Assembly (NCBI RefSeq): GCF_010560025.1
Contig: NZ_SAIY01000004.1
Span: forward strand, 434,001-498,000
Source: Verrucosispora sioxanthis
GTDB taxonomy: Bacteria > Actinomycetota > Actinomycetes > Mycobacteriales > Micromonosporaceae
Length of the DNA: 64,000 nucleotides
Reading direction: 5' to 3'
Part shown: positions 54,895-63,287 of the stretch, in pieces
How the letters are laid out: the number at the start of each line of letters is the position of its first letter
Numbering within the stretch: position 1 is the stretch's first letter
The notes under the pieces: model-generated
The model's database searches: none
What the model was told of the DNA's origin: nothing
Seen by the model: only the letters and a program-made list of their open reading frames with translations
Position numbers and translations under genes: made by a program

Positions 54895-55605
54895 TCAGCT
54901 GGTTTCGCCGGCTACCGAGAAGGAGCGGAGGCGGTCGATGGAGAGGAAGGTGGCGGCGAGGATGATGAGTGCGGTCATCACCGCCGCCACCGGCACGGAG
55001 ACCGTGGTGGCGAGCAGGTCGGTCGGAGCGAGCCGGTCGGCCAAAGCGATCACGTAGTGCTGGATCGACAGCACCCGGGTGCCGGTGACCACGTTGCTGA
55101 GCAGCCCCTCCCAGATCAGCACGTAGACCAGACCGAGCAGCACCGGTCGCCGGGTGAGCAGGCTGGCCGCCACGAACAACGCCGTGTAGGCCAGCGCACC
55201 GACCGACGCGGCGACGGCGAGCGCCGCGCCGAGGCGTACCGAATCGGCCAGCAGGCCCGCCGCGAACAGCGGGACCGCGACGGTGACCGCGGTGACCCCG
55301 GCCGCGACGGCCAGCTTCGGCAGCACGATCTGCGAGCGCGGCAGTGGCGTGGTGAGCACGTGCACCACCGTGCCGTCGTCGATCTCGGCGCCGAGCACGC
55401 CGGTGCCGACGATCAGGGAGACAACCGGCAGCACCACGGCCAACCCGAGGCCGACCAGCACCGGCGGACCCCAGTCCGTGGGTTCGACCCCGAGCCCCCG
55501 GGAGAGCACGGCCAGCCCCACCAGGAGTACCGGAAGCGGCAGCAGCAGCAGGAACCGACGACGCCCGAACAGGCCGCGCACGGTGATCCAGGAGACAGTG
55601 GACAT
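54895..55605 (-). CDS. ABC-2 type transporter permease
   Basis: A 236-residue membrane protein with about six helices and the ABC-2 features GTVVHVLTTPLPRSQIVLPKL between helices 2 and 3. It is the last gene of a four-gene operon and shares one base (TGATG) with the ATPase upstream. The two ATPase/permease pairs of the operon may act as separate transporters or one complex. Substrate unknown. Confidence 0.85.
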   Translation of the reverse strand: MSTVSWITVRGLFGRRRFLLLLPLPVLLVGLAVLSRGLGVEPTDWGPPVLVGLGLAVVLPVVSLIVGTGVLGAEIDDGTVVHVLTTPLPRSQIVLPKLAVAAGVTAVTVAVPLFAAGLLADSVRLGAALAVAASVGALAYTALFVAASLLTRRPVLLGLVYVLIWEGLLSNVVTGTRVLSIQHYVIALADRLAPTDLLATTVSVPVAAVMTALIILAATFLSIDRLRSFSVAGETS

Positions 55606-56555
55606 CAGGCCTCCACCAGGTAGGAGAAGACGCTCTCCAGGGACTCGTCCTCGGGTATCAGTTGCTGGACCCGGATGCCCCGGGCCAGCGCGACCTTCGG
55701 CAGCATCCGGGTGAAGGCGCCGTAGTCACCGGCGCGTACGGTCAGGCCGTCGCGCCCCAACTCGACCCCGCTCACCGACGTCTCGGCCATCAACGCGACG
55801 GCCAGCGCCCGGTCGTCGGTGGAACGGATGGCGAAGACGTGCGGCCGGTTGGTCATCAGCCGCCGGATGGTCCGAAAGTCGCCGGAGGCGGCCAGCCGGC
55901 CGGCGACCATCACCTGGACCGTGCCGGAGACCTGCTCGACCTCCTCCAGGATGTGTGAGCTGAACAGGATCGTCCGACCCGCGTCGCCGAGGGAGTGCAG
56001 CAACTCCATCATGTGCAACCGCTGGCGCGGGTCCATGCCGTTGAACGGCTCGTCCAGCAGCAGCACCTGCGGGTCGTGCACCAGCGCCGCCGCCACCCGG
56101 GTGCGCTGCCGCATGCCCTTGGAGTAGGTGCCGATGCGGCGGTCCTGGGCGTCGGCCATCTCCACCAGGTCGATGGCGCGGCGGGCCGCGGCCTGCGGAT
56201 CCGGCAGCTTGTGCAGCTTCGCGGTGGCCAGCACGAACTCGTACGCGGTGAGGAAGCTGTGCACCGCCTCCCGCTCGCTCACCAGACCGAGTCGCCGGTA
56301 GACCTCAGGGTTGCGCCAGGTGGGCCGGCCGTCCAGGGTCACCGCGCCCCGGGACGGGGTGAGGAAGCCGGCCATCATGTGCAGCAGGGTGGTCTTGCCT
56401 GCCCCGTTGGGGCCGAGCAGCCCGGTCACCCCCGGCCCGAGGCTCATGCTCACGTTGTTCACCGCCACCACGTTGCCGTACCAGCGGGAGACGCCGGCCA
56501 GGTCGAGGGTGCTGGTGGTGGTGGCCGCCGGTGCGGCGGTGTTCGTCATGGTCAT
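55605..56555 (-). CDS. ABC transporter ATP-binding protein
   Basis: A 316-residue ATPase. Walker A GPNGAGKTT, signature YSKGMRQR, Walker B LLLDEPFNGMD, and His in SSHILEEVE are complete. A C-terminal ~90-residue domain typical of ABC-2 exporters follows. ATG 56555 overlaps the upstream permease stop (ATGA), so it is translationally coupled on both sides. Confidence 0.9.
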   Translation of the reverse strand: MTMTNTAAPAATTTSTLDLAGVSRWYGNVVAVNNVSMSLGPGVTGLLGPNGAGKTTLLHMMAGFLTPSRGAVTLDGRPTWRNPEVYRRLGLVSEREAVHSFLTAYEFVLATAKLHKLPDPQAAARRAIDLVEMADAQDRRIGTYSKGMRQRTRVAAALVHDPQVLLLDEPFNGMDPRQRLHMMELLHSLGDAGRTILFSSHILEEVEQVSGTVQVMVAGRLAASGDFRTIRRLMTNRPHVFAIRSTDDRALAVALMAETSVSGVELGRDGLTVRAGDYGAFTRMLPKVALARGIRVQQLIPEDESLESVFSYLVEA

Positions 56556-57433
56556 CGTGCGGCCACCTTCTTGTAGCGGGCCAGCAGCAGGGCGACGCAG
56601 CCCGCCACGAGCGCGACGGCGGCCAGCGCGTACACCGGGCCGAACGGCCCGAGGTCGAGGTCGGCGGTGTTGGCCTCGGTGACCAGCAGGTCGCGCATCG
56701 TCCAGAGGCCGACGCCCTGCACCAGGGTGGGCGGCGAGGCGATGCCGGCGAGCTGGTTCGCCGTCTGCGAGGGCAGGACCGTCAGGATGCCGACGATCGG
56801 CGTGGTCATCAGGAACACGGCCACGATCCCGCCAGCGGCGAAGGCCCGCTTGCCGGTCAGCGAGGCGATCAGCAGACCGACCGAGGAGAAGACCACCGCC
56901 CACAGTCCGGCGTACAGCAGCCCGGGCAGCAGGTCCAGCAGCTCGTCCCAGACCGCGCCCATGCCGTCGGCGGTGAAGGCACCGCCGAGGAACATCAGCA
57001 GTTGCGGCGCGCCGAGCAGCAGGAAGAGTGCGGTGGCGAGCGCGAGCAGCTTGGCCAGCGGGTAGTCGGCGTGCGGCAGGGGCCGGGAGAAGTACAGCGG
57101 CAGCACCCCGCTGCGCATGTCCCGGGAGACCAGTTCGGGCGCGGCCACCGCGACGAAGAAGATGACCAGCCAGCTCATCGCGTCGGCGAACTGGGCGTAC
57201 GTCATGATCACTTCGCCGATCTGGCTGCGGATCGCGGTCACCGCGGCGGCGACCAGCAGCACGATGCCGACCACCAGCCAGGGAAAGATCTTCGCCTTGG
57301 CGCTGCGACCCAGCCCGAAGGCGGTCCGCACCCCGTGCAGGTACAGCGCCCCGAAGACGTGTCGGCGGCCGAGCCGGGGACCGGTGTAGCGCTGGTAGCC
57401 GATGTCGTGGATGACGCCGGTCGGCTCAGGCAT
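56552..57433 (-). CDS. ABC-2 type transporter permease
   Basis: A 293-residue membrane protein with about six helices. The N-terminal IGYQRYTGPRLGR is a conserved motif of this permease type, and APELVSRDMRSGVLPLYFSRPL is the coupling-region signature. Its ATG overlaps the upstream ATPase gene by eight bases. It pairs with one or both ATPases of the operon. Confidence 0.87.
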   Translation of the reverse strand: MPEPTGVIHDIGYQRYTGPRLGRRHVFGALYLHGVRTAFGLGRSAKAKIFPWLVVGIVLLVAAAVTAIRSQIGEVIMTYAQFADAMSWLVIFFVAVAAPELVSRDMRSGVLPLYFSRPLPHADYPLAKLLALATALFLLLGAPQLLMFLGGAFTADGMGAVWDELLDLLPGLLYAGLWAVVFSSVGLLIASLTGKRAFAAGGIVAVFLMTTPIVGILTVLPSQTANQLAGIASPPTLVQGVGLWTMRDLLVTEANTADLDLGPFGPVYALAAVALVAGCVALLLARYKKVAAR

Positions 57434-58340
57434 GGCTGTGCTCCCTCCGGGCGAAGAGTTCGGCCACCCGGTGCCGCCGCTGGTCCAGCCGGTGCAACGG
57501 CAGGTCCAGCTCGGCCACCGCACCGAGGATCAGGTCGTAGGTGCCCTGGTCGGCCAGCGGCACCAGCAGCAGCCTGCCTTCCCGGCCGACCGGCAGGTCG
57601 AGCGCCGCCAGCCGGGTTGCCAGCGCCTCGGTGCCCTCGCTGACCTCGACCGCGAGCACGTCGGTGGCCGAGGTCATGGCGGCGATGTGGTCGGCCCGCA
57701 GCAGCCGCCCGCCCTCGATGGCGACCAGGGTGTCGCAGATCCGCTCGACCTCGCCGAGCAGGTGCGAGCAGACGAGTACGGAGATGCCGAACTCGGTGCC
57801 GATCCGCTGTACCAGCGCGAGCATCGCGTCCCGTCCGGCCGGGTCGAGGCCGTTGGTGGGCTCGTCGAGCAGCAGCAGGTCGGGATCGTGCACCAGCGCC
57901 TGAGCGAGCTTGACCCGCTGCTTCATACCGGTGGAGTAGCCGCCCACCGGCCGGTGGCGTTCCTCGTGCAGACCCACGTGGCGTAGCGCCTCGGAGGCCC
58001 GTTCCCGGGCGACGGTGCGTGGCAGGCCGCTGATCCGCCCCAGGTGGGTGACCAGTTCGGCGGCGGAGAGATCGGGCGGCAGGCAGTCGTGCTCGGGCAT
58101 GTAGCCGACCCGGGCCCGCACCGCCGCCGTATCGGCGGTCGGGTCCAGGCCCAGTACCTGGATCCGGCCGCGGGTGGGAGTGAGCAGGCCGAGCAGCAGC
58201 TTGATCAGGGTCGACTTGCCGGCGCCGTTGGCGCCGACCAGACCGACGATCCCTGGTTCCACCGCGACCGTCAGATCGGACAGTGCGGTGACCCCGCCGC
58301 CGTAGACCTTCGTCAACGACTCGGTTGCGATCAGTGTCAC
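57426..58340 (-). CDS. ABC transporter ATP-binding protein, first gene of the operon
   Basis: A 304-residue ATPase. Walker A GANGAGKST, signature YSTGMKQR, Walker B LLLDEPTNGLD and switch His in CSHLLGEVE. GTG 58340 is six bases after TAGGCT, indicating a leaderless polycistronic message covering all four genes down to 54895. It is divergent from a glycosyltransferase gene. Confidence 0.9.
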   Translation of the reverse strand: MTLIATESLTKVYGGGVTALSDLTVAVEPGIVGLVGANGAGKSTLIKLLLGLLTPTRGRIQVLGLDPTADTAAVRARVGYMPEHDCLPPDLSAAELVTHLGRISGLPRTVARERASEALRHVGLHEERHRPVGGYSTGMKQRVKLAQALVHDPDLLLLDEPTNGLDPAGRDAMLALVQRIGTEFGISVLVCSHLLGEVERICDTLVAIEGGRLLRADHIAAMTSATDVLAVEVSEGTEALATRLAALDLPVGREGRLLLVPLADQGTYDLILGAVAELDLPLHRLDQRRHRVAELFARREHSHA

Positions 58341-58346
58341 GTCGTC

Positions 58347-58352
58347 AGCCTA
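58347..58352 (-). promoter_or_regulatory. -10 box of leaderless ABC-2 operon
   Basis: TAGGCT on the minus strand, six bases before GTG 58340. Confidence 0.5.
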
Positions 58353-58542
58353 GAGGTGTCGGACAATGCGCCGCGCTCCGGAAGCAACCCCCGTTTCCCC
58401 TGATACCGGTACGCCGACTCCCCCTAGGGAGGCAGCCGCCGGGGCGTGCCCGGTGGCAGCCGGTGCCCCACGAGTGGAGGTTGCTGAGACAGACTGTCCG
58501 TCATGTGGAGGCCGTGAAGACAACGCACTCATCGGGAGAGCA

Positions 58543-60087
58543 ATGACCGACGGTTTACTCAAGGTGACAGTGGTGGTACCCACGTACAACCCGGGCACCT
58601 CAATCGACAAGCTCATCGACTCGCTGCTGCGCCAGTCGCTGCCCGCCACCGAGTTCGAGGCGATCTTTGTGGCCGATGGTTCCACCGACTCCACGCCCGC
58701 CCGGCTGGACGAGTTGGCCGCCGCCCACCCGCACCTTCGCGTGCTGCATGTCGAACACTCCGGCTGGCCGTCCCGCCCGCGCAACCTGGGGGTGGCCGAG
58801 GCTCGCGGGGAGTACGTCCAGTTCGTCGACGACGACGACTGGCTCGCCGACGAGGCCCTGGAGCGGCTGTACGGGTACGCCAGAGAGAACGACGCGGACA
58901 TCGCGATCGGCCGGATGGCCGGGCATGGCCGGTCGGTGCCCCGGTCGCTGTTCCGGGTCAACCGTCCCGACGCCAAGCTGGACAAGTCCCCGCTGATGGA
59001 GAGCCTCACCTGCCACAAGATGTTCCGCCGGGCGTTCCTGCTCGAACACGACCTACGATTCCCGGAGGAGGGCCGCAAACGGCTGGAGGACCATCATCTG
59101 GTCACCCGGGCGTATCTGCTCTCCCGCCGCACCTGCGTCCTGTCGGACTACACGTGCTACCACCACGCGCGGCGTTCCGACGGTGCCAACCTGACCGCCA
59201 ACCGGTTGGAGCCCGCCGGCTACTTCGGCAGCCTCCGCGAGGTGCTCGACATCGTCGACGCGCATACCGAACCGGGGCCGCTGCGAGACAAGATGCACCG
59301 GCGCTGGCTGCGCAGCGCCATGATTCGCCGGCTACGCGGCGCGCGTCTGCGCGATGCGCCCCGGGACTGGGCCGAGCAGGTCGTCGTGCAGGTGCAGAAG
59401 ACCATCCGAGAGCACTTCGCGCCGGGGGTCGCCGGTGCGCTACCGGCGCTTGAGCGCACCATCGCGAGTCTTGCCGAGCAGGGCCTGGTGGAGGAGCTGT
59501 TCCGGCTGGCCGAGTGGGAGGCCGGGATTCGCGCCCAGGTCCGGATGACCGCGCACGAGTCGACCGACAACACGTTGACGGTCACGCTCACCGGAAAACT
59601 CCGGACCCGCACCGGACCTGTCTCCTACACCGACATCGGCGGTCGGGATCGACTCGTCCTGCCGGTCAGCGGCATCGCGGACGAGTTGCTGGACTGCACC
59701 GACGAGTTGAACCGGGCAAAGCTCGAAGTCATCGCCCGGCGGCTCGACGGCGACGAGTTCTTCCTCCCGGTGAGCTTCGAGGTCGATCGGGTGACCGCCG
59801 CGTCCGGCGAGTCGCACCTGCGGTGGCGCGGACAGGCGACCGCGGACTTCCGTTCGCTCGACGACGGTCGGTCCCACGGCGAGTGGACCCTGAAGGCGCG
59901 GCTCACCGCCGCCGGGCTGACCCGGGACGCGAAGCTACCGCTGGCGGTGTCCTGTGCCGCCGACGGCACGCTGACCGTGGTCGAGAGGCGGCGGCCGCCG
60001 TCGGCCAGGGCCGGGCGGTGGCAACGGCTGAAGCGGGCCGTGCGCCGACGACTCCGCCGCGCCCGGCAGTCGGTTCGCAGTTCGTAA
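58543..60087 (+). CDS. Family 2 glycosyltransferase
   Basis: A 514-residue protein. The GT-A domain (about residues 1-235) has VVVPTYNPG, the nucleotide-sugar stretch FVADGSTDSTP and the metal site FVDDDDW. The C-terminal half (about 270-490) is a helical then beta-rich part found in teichoic-acid and capsule transferases, ending in a very basic RRRLRRARQSVRSS. ATG 58543 follows GGGAGAG; the longer frame lacks a ribosome site. It may build or decorate a wall polymer, but donor and acceptor are unknown. Confidence 0.85.
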   Translation: MTDGLLKVTVVVPTYNPGTSIDKLIDSLLRQSLPATEFEAIFVADGSTDSTPARLDELAAAHPHLRVLHVEHSGWPSRPRNLGVAEARGEYVQFVDDDDWLADEALERLYGYARENDADIAIGRMAGHGRSVPRSLFRVNRPDAKLDKSPLMESLTCHKMFRRAFLLEHDLRFPEEGRKRLEDHHLVTRAYLLSRRTCVLSDYTCYHHARRSDGANLTANRLEPAGYFGSLREVLDIVDAHTEPGPLRDKMHRRWLRSAMIRRLRGARLRDAPRDWAEQVVVQVQKTIREHFAPGVAGALPALERTIASLAEQGLVEELFRLAEWEAGIRAQVRMTAHESTDNTLTVTLTGKLRTRTGPVSYTDIGGRDRLVLPVSGIADELLDCTDELNRAKLEVIARRLDGDEFFLPVSFEVDRVTAASGESHLRWRGQATADFRSLDDGRSHGEWTLKARLTAAGLTRDAKLPLAVSCAADGTLTVVERRRPPSARAGRWQRLKRAVRRRLRRARQSVRSS

Positions 60088-60133
60088 GGTTTGCGCGGCT
60101 GACACGGCGCGGTCACCCGCGACAAACTGGGAC

Positions 60134-60691
60134 ATGCTCAGTCGCCGCCTGTTCCGCACCCCGTTGACGTGGATCGCGATCACCGTCGTGGCCGCCGGCT
60201 CGGCCTTCGGTCTGTACTGGTTCCAGCCCTGGAAGCTGCTGACCGACGCCGAGGTGTCCGAGCGACTGACGACGGTCGCCACCCCGGCGAACTCCGCCGC
60301 GCCGACCGGTTCCGCCGCGCCCGCCTCCCCCGACGCCACGGCGGCGACGCTGGTCAGCTCCGGTGATTTCGTCAGTCACGAACACGACACCTCCGGCAGC
60401 GCGCGCATCGTGCGCACCGCCGACGGGCGGCACCGGCTGGAGTTGGTCGGTCTGAACACCTCCAACGGCCCGGACCTGCGGGTCTGGCTGACCGACCAGC
60501 CGGTGATCGAGGGTCGGGACGGGTGGCACGTGTTCGACGACGGCCGCTGGGTCGAGTTGGGGCGGCTCAAGGGCAATCGTGGCGACCAGGGTTACGCGAT
60601 CCCGGACGACGTCAAGCTGACCGACCTGACAAGCGTCTCCATCTGGTGCAAGCGGTTCGCCGTCTCGTTCGGAGCGGCCACCCTGGGTTGA
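60134..60691 (+). CDS. DM13-domain membrane-anchored protein
   Basis: A 185-residue protein with one N-terminal membrane helix (about residues 12-32), an Ala/Pro/Ser linker, and an exported DM13 domain (about 70-185). The typical end WCKRFAVSFGAA and the Cys inside it match DM13, a domain proposed to bind a redox group. LKGNRGDQGYAIPDDV precedes it in register. It lies 46 bases after the glycosyltransferase and ends at a hairpin. Confidence 0.85.
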   Translation: MLSRRLFRTPLTWIAITVVAAGSAFGLYWFQPWKLLTDAEVSERLTTVATPANSAAPTGSAAPASPDATAATLVSSGDFVSHEHDTSGSARIVRTADGRHRLELVGLNTSNGPDLRVWLTDQPVIEGRDGWHVFDDGRWVELGRLKGNRGDQGYAIPDDVKLTDLTSVSIWCKRFAVSFGAATLG

Positions 60692-60705
60692 GGTCGAGCG
60701 CGCGG

Positions 60706-60747
60706 AGCGGCCGGCGACGGGCACTGCCAGCCCGGTTGCCGGCCGCT
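60706..60747 (+). terminator. Terminator after the DM13 gene
   Basis: AGCGGCCGGC pairs perfectly with GCCGGCCGCT, enclosing an inner CGGGC/GCCCG stem, 15 bases after the stop. Confidence 0.75.
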
Positions 60748-60874
60748 GTGAGCAGTCGACTCGCGGGACGACGGGCACCCGTCGGCACCGGTGGCCCGGC
60801 GGACGTGGTGGCGCTCTCGACCGATCGGCGGCCGGCTGCGAAACTGTGTGCCGGTCGCCGGAGTTGGGGGTCTG

Positions 60875-62404
60875 ATGAGCAACGGGTGGGTGCTGCCCGA
60901 CGAGGTGCTGCGGGAGGCACCGACGTACACGCCGCGTCCCGGTGAGCTCGCGGATCTCGAGCTGCTGCTGATCGGTGCGTACGCGCCGCTGACCGGCTTC
61001 ATGACCCGGGCCGACCTGGTCTCGGTCAGCCGCCGGGGCCGGCTGGTCGACGACACCCCGTGGCCGGTCGCCGTCACCCTTCAGGTGCCCGCGACGCTGG
61101 CGCAGCAACTCGACCTCACCGATCCGGCCCGTCGGGCCCTGGTACTCACCGACAGCGAGGGCGCACCGATGGCGGCCCTGGAGGTGGCCGACGTCTGGTC
61201 GATCCGCGACGCGGTGGCCGGGGTCGGCGGCACCGTGCGCCGGCTGGGCGACGGCGCTCACGGCCCGTTCCAGCGGTTGCGGCGTACGCCCGAGGAGATC
61301 CGCGCGATGCTGCCGCCGGGTCGGGTGCTCGGGGTGGTCGCCGACCGCCCGCTGCACCGGCCGCAACTGGCCCAGATCGCGCACGCGGTACGCACCCTGA
61401 GCGCCCACCTGTTGATCATGATTCCGGTGGGCGAGGACGGCACCGGCGGACTGCCGCCGGAGGCGCTGGTCCGCAGCGTGTTCGCCGCCCGGGACCGGAT
61501 GCCTCCGGCGACCCTGGTCGCCGTGCCGTTCTCCCGGCGACGCGACGAGATCAGTGACGCCCTGCTGCTGGCCCGGGTCTCCGCCGCGTACGGCGTCACC
61601 CACCTGCTCTCCACCGGCGAGATGCTCTCCGGGGCCGGGCTGCGGGTGCTGGTGCCCCGTGAGCTGGCCTACGACAACCGGGACGGCCAGTGGCGCTGGC
61701 GCGATGACATCCCGCCGCGCAACCGGCGACTGGCGCTCAGCCAGGCGGAGATCGAGGACCTGCTGGACCGGGGTTTCCCGCTGCCCGAGTGGCACACCCC
61801 TCCGGCGGTGGCCAAGGAGTTGAGTCGGGCCCGACCGCCCCGGCGGCACCGTGGCCTGGTGGTGTTCCTGACCGGGCTCTCCGGTTCCGGCAAGTCGACT
61901 GTCGCCCGGGGGCTCGCCGACGCGCTGCGCGAGGAGGGCGAGCGTACGGTCACGCTGCTCGACGGCGACGTGGTGCGTCGCGAGCTGACCGCCGGGCTGG
62001 GCTTCAGCAGGGCCGACCGGGACACGAACGTGCGACGGATCGGGTGGGTCGCCGCCGAGATCGCCCGGCACCACGGGATCGGCATCTGCTGCCCGATCGC
62101 CCCGTACGCCCAGGCCCGGGCGATCGCCCGGGAGATGGCGATGGCGGCGGGGGCCGGGTTCGTGCTGGTGCACGTCGCCACGCCACTGGAGGTCTGCGAG
62201 AAGCGCGACCGCAAGGGCCTGTACGCCCGGGCCAGGGCGGGACTGCTCACCGGGATGACCGGCATCGACGACCCGTACGAGGAGCCGACCGACGCGGATC
62301 TGGTGCTGGACACCACCGATCTGACCGTCGACGAGGCGGTGCAGCGGGTCCTGCACCACCTGACCGAGACCGGTTGGGTGGAGCCGCGGCTGCCCGCCCT
62401 CTGA
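60875..62404 (+). CDS. cysC: Degenerate ATP-sulfurylase domain fused to APS kinase
   Basis: A 509-residue fusion. Residues about 1-325 follow the ATP-sulfurylase layout (GFMTRADLVSV, AAYGVTHLLS), but the catalytic HxxH appears as HRPQ in ADRPLHRPQ and the GRDHAG loop is replaced by STGEML, so sulfurylase activity is unlikely. Residues about 330-509 are an intact adenylyl-sulfate kinase: FLTGLSGSGKST, LLDGDVVRRELTAGLGFS, RDTNVRRIGWVA. It would phosphorylate APS to PAPS. ATG 60875 follows GGGGG. No sulfate-transport genes are nearby. Confidence 0.85.
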   Translation: MSNGWVLPDEVLREAPTYTPRPGELADLELLLIGAYAPLTGFMTRADLVSVSRRGRLVDDTPWPVAVTLQVPATLAQQLDLTDPARRALVLTDSEGAPMAALEVADVWSIRDAVAGVGGTVRRLGDGAHGPFQRLRRTPEEIRAMLPPGRVLGVVADRPLHRPQLAQIAHAVRTLSAHLLIMIPVGEDGTGGLPPEALVRSVFAARDRMPPATLVAVPFSRRRDEISDALLLARVSAAYGVTHLLSTGEMLSGAGLRVLVPRELAYDNRDGQWRWRDDIPPRNRRLALSQAEIEDLLDRGFPLPEWHTPPAVAKELSRARPPRRHRGLVVFLTGLSGSGKSTVARGLADALREEGERTVTLLDGDVVRRELTAGLGFSRADRDTNVRRIGWVAAEIARHHGIGICCPIAPYAQARAIAREMAMAAGAGFVLVHVATPLEVCEKRDRKGLYARARAGLLTGMTGIDDPYEEPTDADLVLDTTDLTVDEAVQRVLHHLTETGWVEPRLPAL

Positions 62405-62451
62405 CGCCCGGGACAGCGCCCTTCCAGTGATCGACTCCGGACGCTAGTGTT

Positions 62452-62473
62452 TGTTTCTGTTCGGATGTGTTCG
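62452..62473 (+). promoter_or_regulatory. Candidate DeoR operator: three TGTTYB-like hexamers
   Basis: TGTTTC (62452), TGTTCG (62458) and TGTTCG (62468) stand in tandem 26 bases before the DeoR-family ATG; 10-base spacing of the last two puts them on one helix face. Autoregulation is likely. Confidence 0.4.
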
Positions 62474-62498
62474 CTCATGTGACTGCGGGGAGGGGTCG

Positions 62499-63287
62499 AT
62501 GCTTGCGCGGCAACGCCATGCGGCGATCCTCGACCGGGTCCGGGTGACCGGCGGTGTGCGCGTCGGCGAACTGGCCGCCGAGTTCGGCGTCTCCGAGATG
62601 ACCGTCCGCCGCGACCTGGACCTGCTGCACGAACGTGGGCTGCTCGCCAAGGTGCACGGTGGCGCCACCGTCGCCGGCGCCACCGACGAGCCGGGCTTCC
62701 AGGCCAAGTCGGTACGCCAGCAGGCCGAGAAGACGGCCATCGCGGCGCGGGCCGCCCAGCTGGTCCGCCCCGGAGCAGCGATCGCGCTCTCCGCCGGCAC
62801 CACCACCGCCGAGCTGGCGCGGCATCTGGTCGACGTGCCGGCGCTGACCGTGGTGACCAACTCGCTGCCGGTGGCCGACATCCTGCACGAGCGGGGCCGC
62901 GCCGACCAGACGGTGGTGCTGACCGGTGGGGTACGCACTCCCTCCGACGCCCTGGTCGGGCCACTTGCCGTCGGCGCCGTCCGCACCCTGCACCTCGACC
63001 TGCTCTTCCTCGGCGTGCACGGGATAACCGAGCGGACCGGTTTCACCACCCCGAACCTGACCGAGGCCGAGACGAACCGGGCGCTCGTCGCGGCGGCGGA
63101 CCGGTTGGTGGTGCTCGCCGACCACACCAAGTGGCAGACGGTGGGCATCTCCGCCATCGCCGACCTGGGCACCGCGGATGTGCTGGTCACCGACGACCGG
63201 TTGACGCCGCAGGCCCGACGAGTGCTCAGCGACCGGGTCGGCGAGCTGATCGTCGTGCCGGTCCCCGACGGCGGGACTCCACGATGA
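62499..63287 (+). CDS. DeoR-family transcriptional regulator (probable gal regulator)
   Basis: A 262-residue regulator. The N-terminal winged HTH (about residues 3-55) has VRVGELAAEFGVSEMTVRRDLD in register. The effector domain binds phosphorylated sugars: SAGTTTAELARHL, VVTNSLPVADIL, LTGGVRTPSDALVG, DHTKW. ATG 62499 with GGGGAGGGG upstream. Its stop overlaps the galT start (ATGA), so it most likely controls galactose use. Confidence 0.9.
   Translation: MLARQRHAAILDRVRVTGGVRVGELAAEFGVSEMTVRRDLDLLHERGLLAKVHGGATVAGATDEPGFQAKSVRQQAEKTAIAARAAQLVRPGAAIALSAGTTTAELARHLVDVPALTVVTNSLPVADILHERGRADQTVVLTGGVRTPSDALVGPLAVGAVRTLHLDLLFLGVHGITERTGFTTPNLTEAETNRALVAAADRLVVLADHTKWQTVGISAIADLGTADVLVTDDRLTPQARRVLSDRVGELIVVPVPDGGTPR

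Noticed and set aside
58415..58434. CCCTAGGG palindrome upstream of the glycosyltransferase as an operator
   Set aside because: Only eight bases are symmetric, and no second copy or known motif was found in the window.
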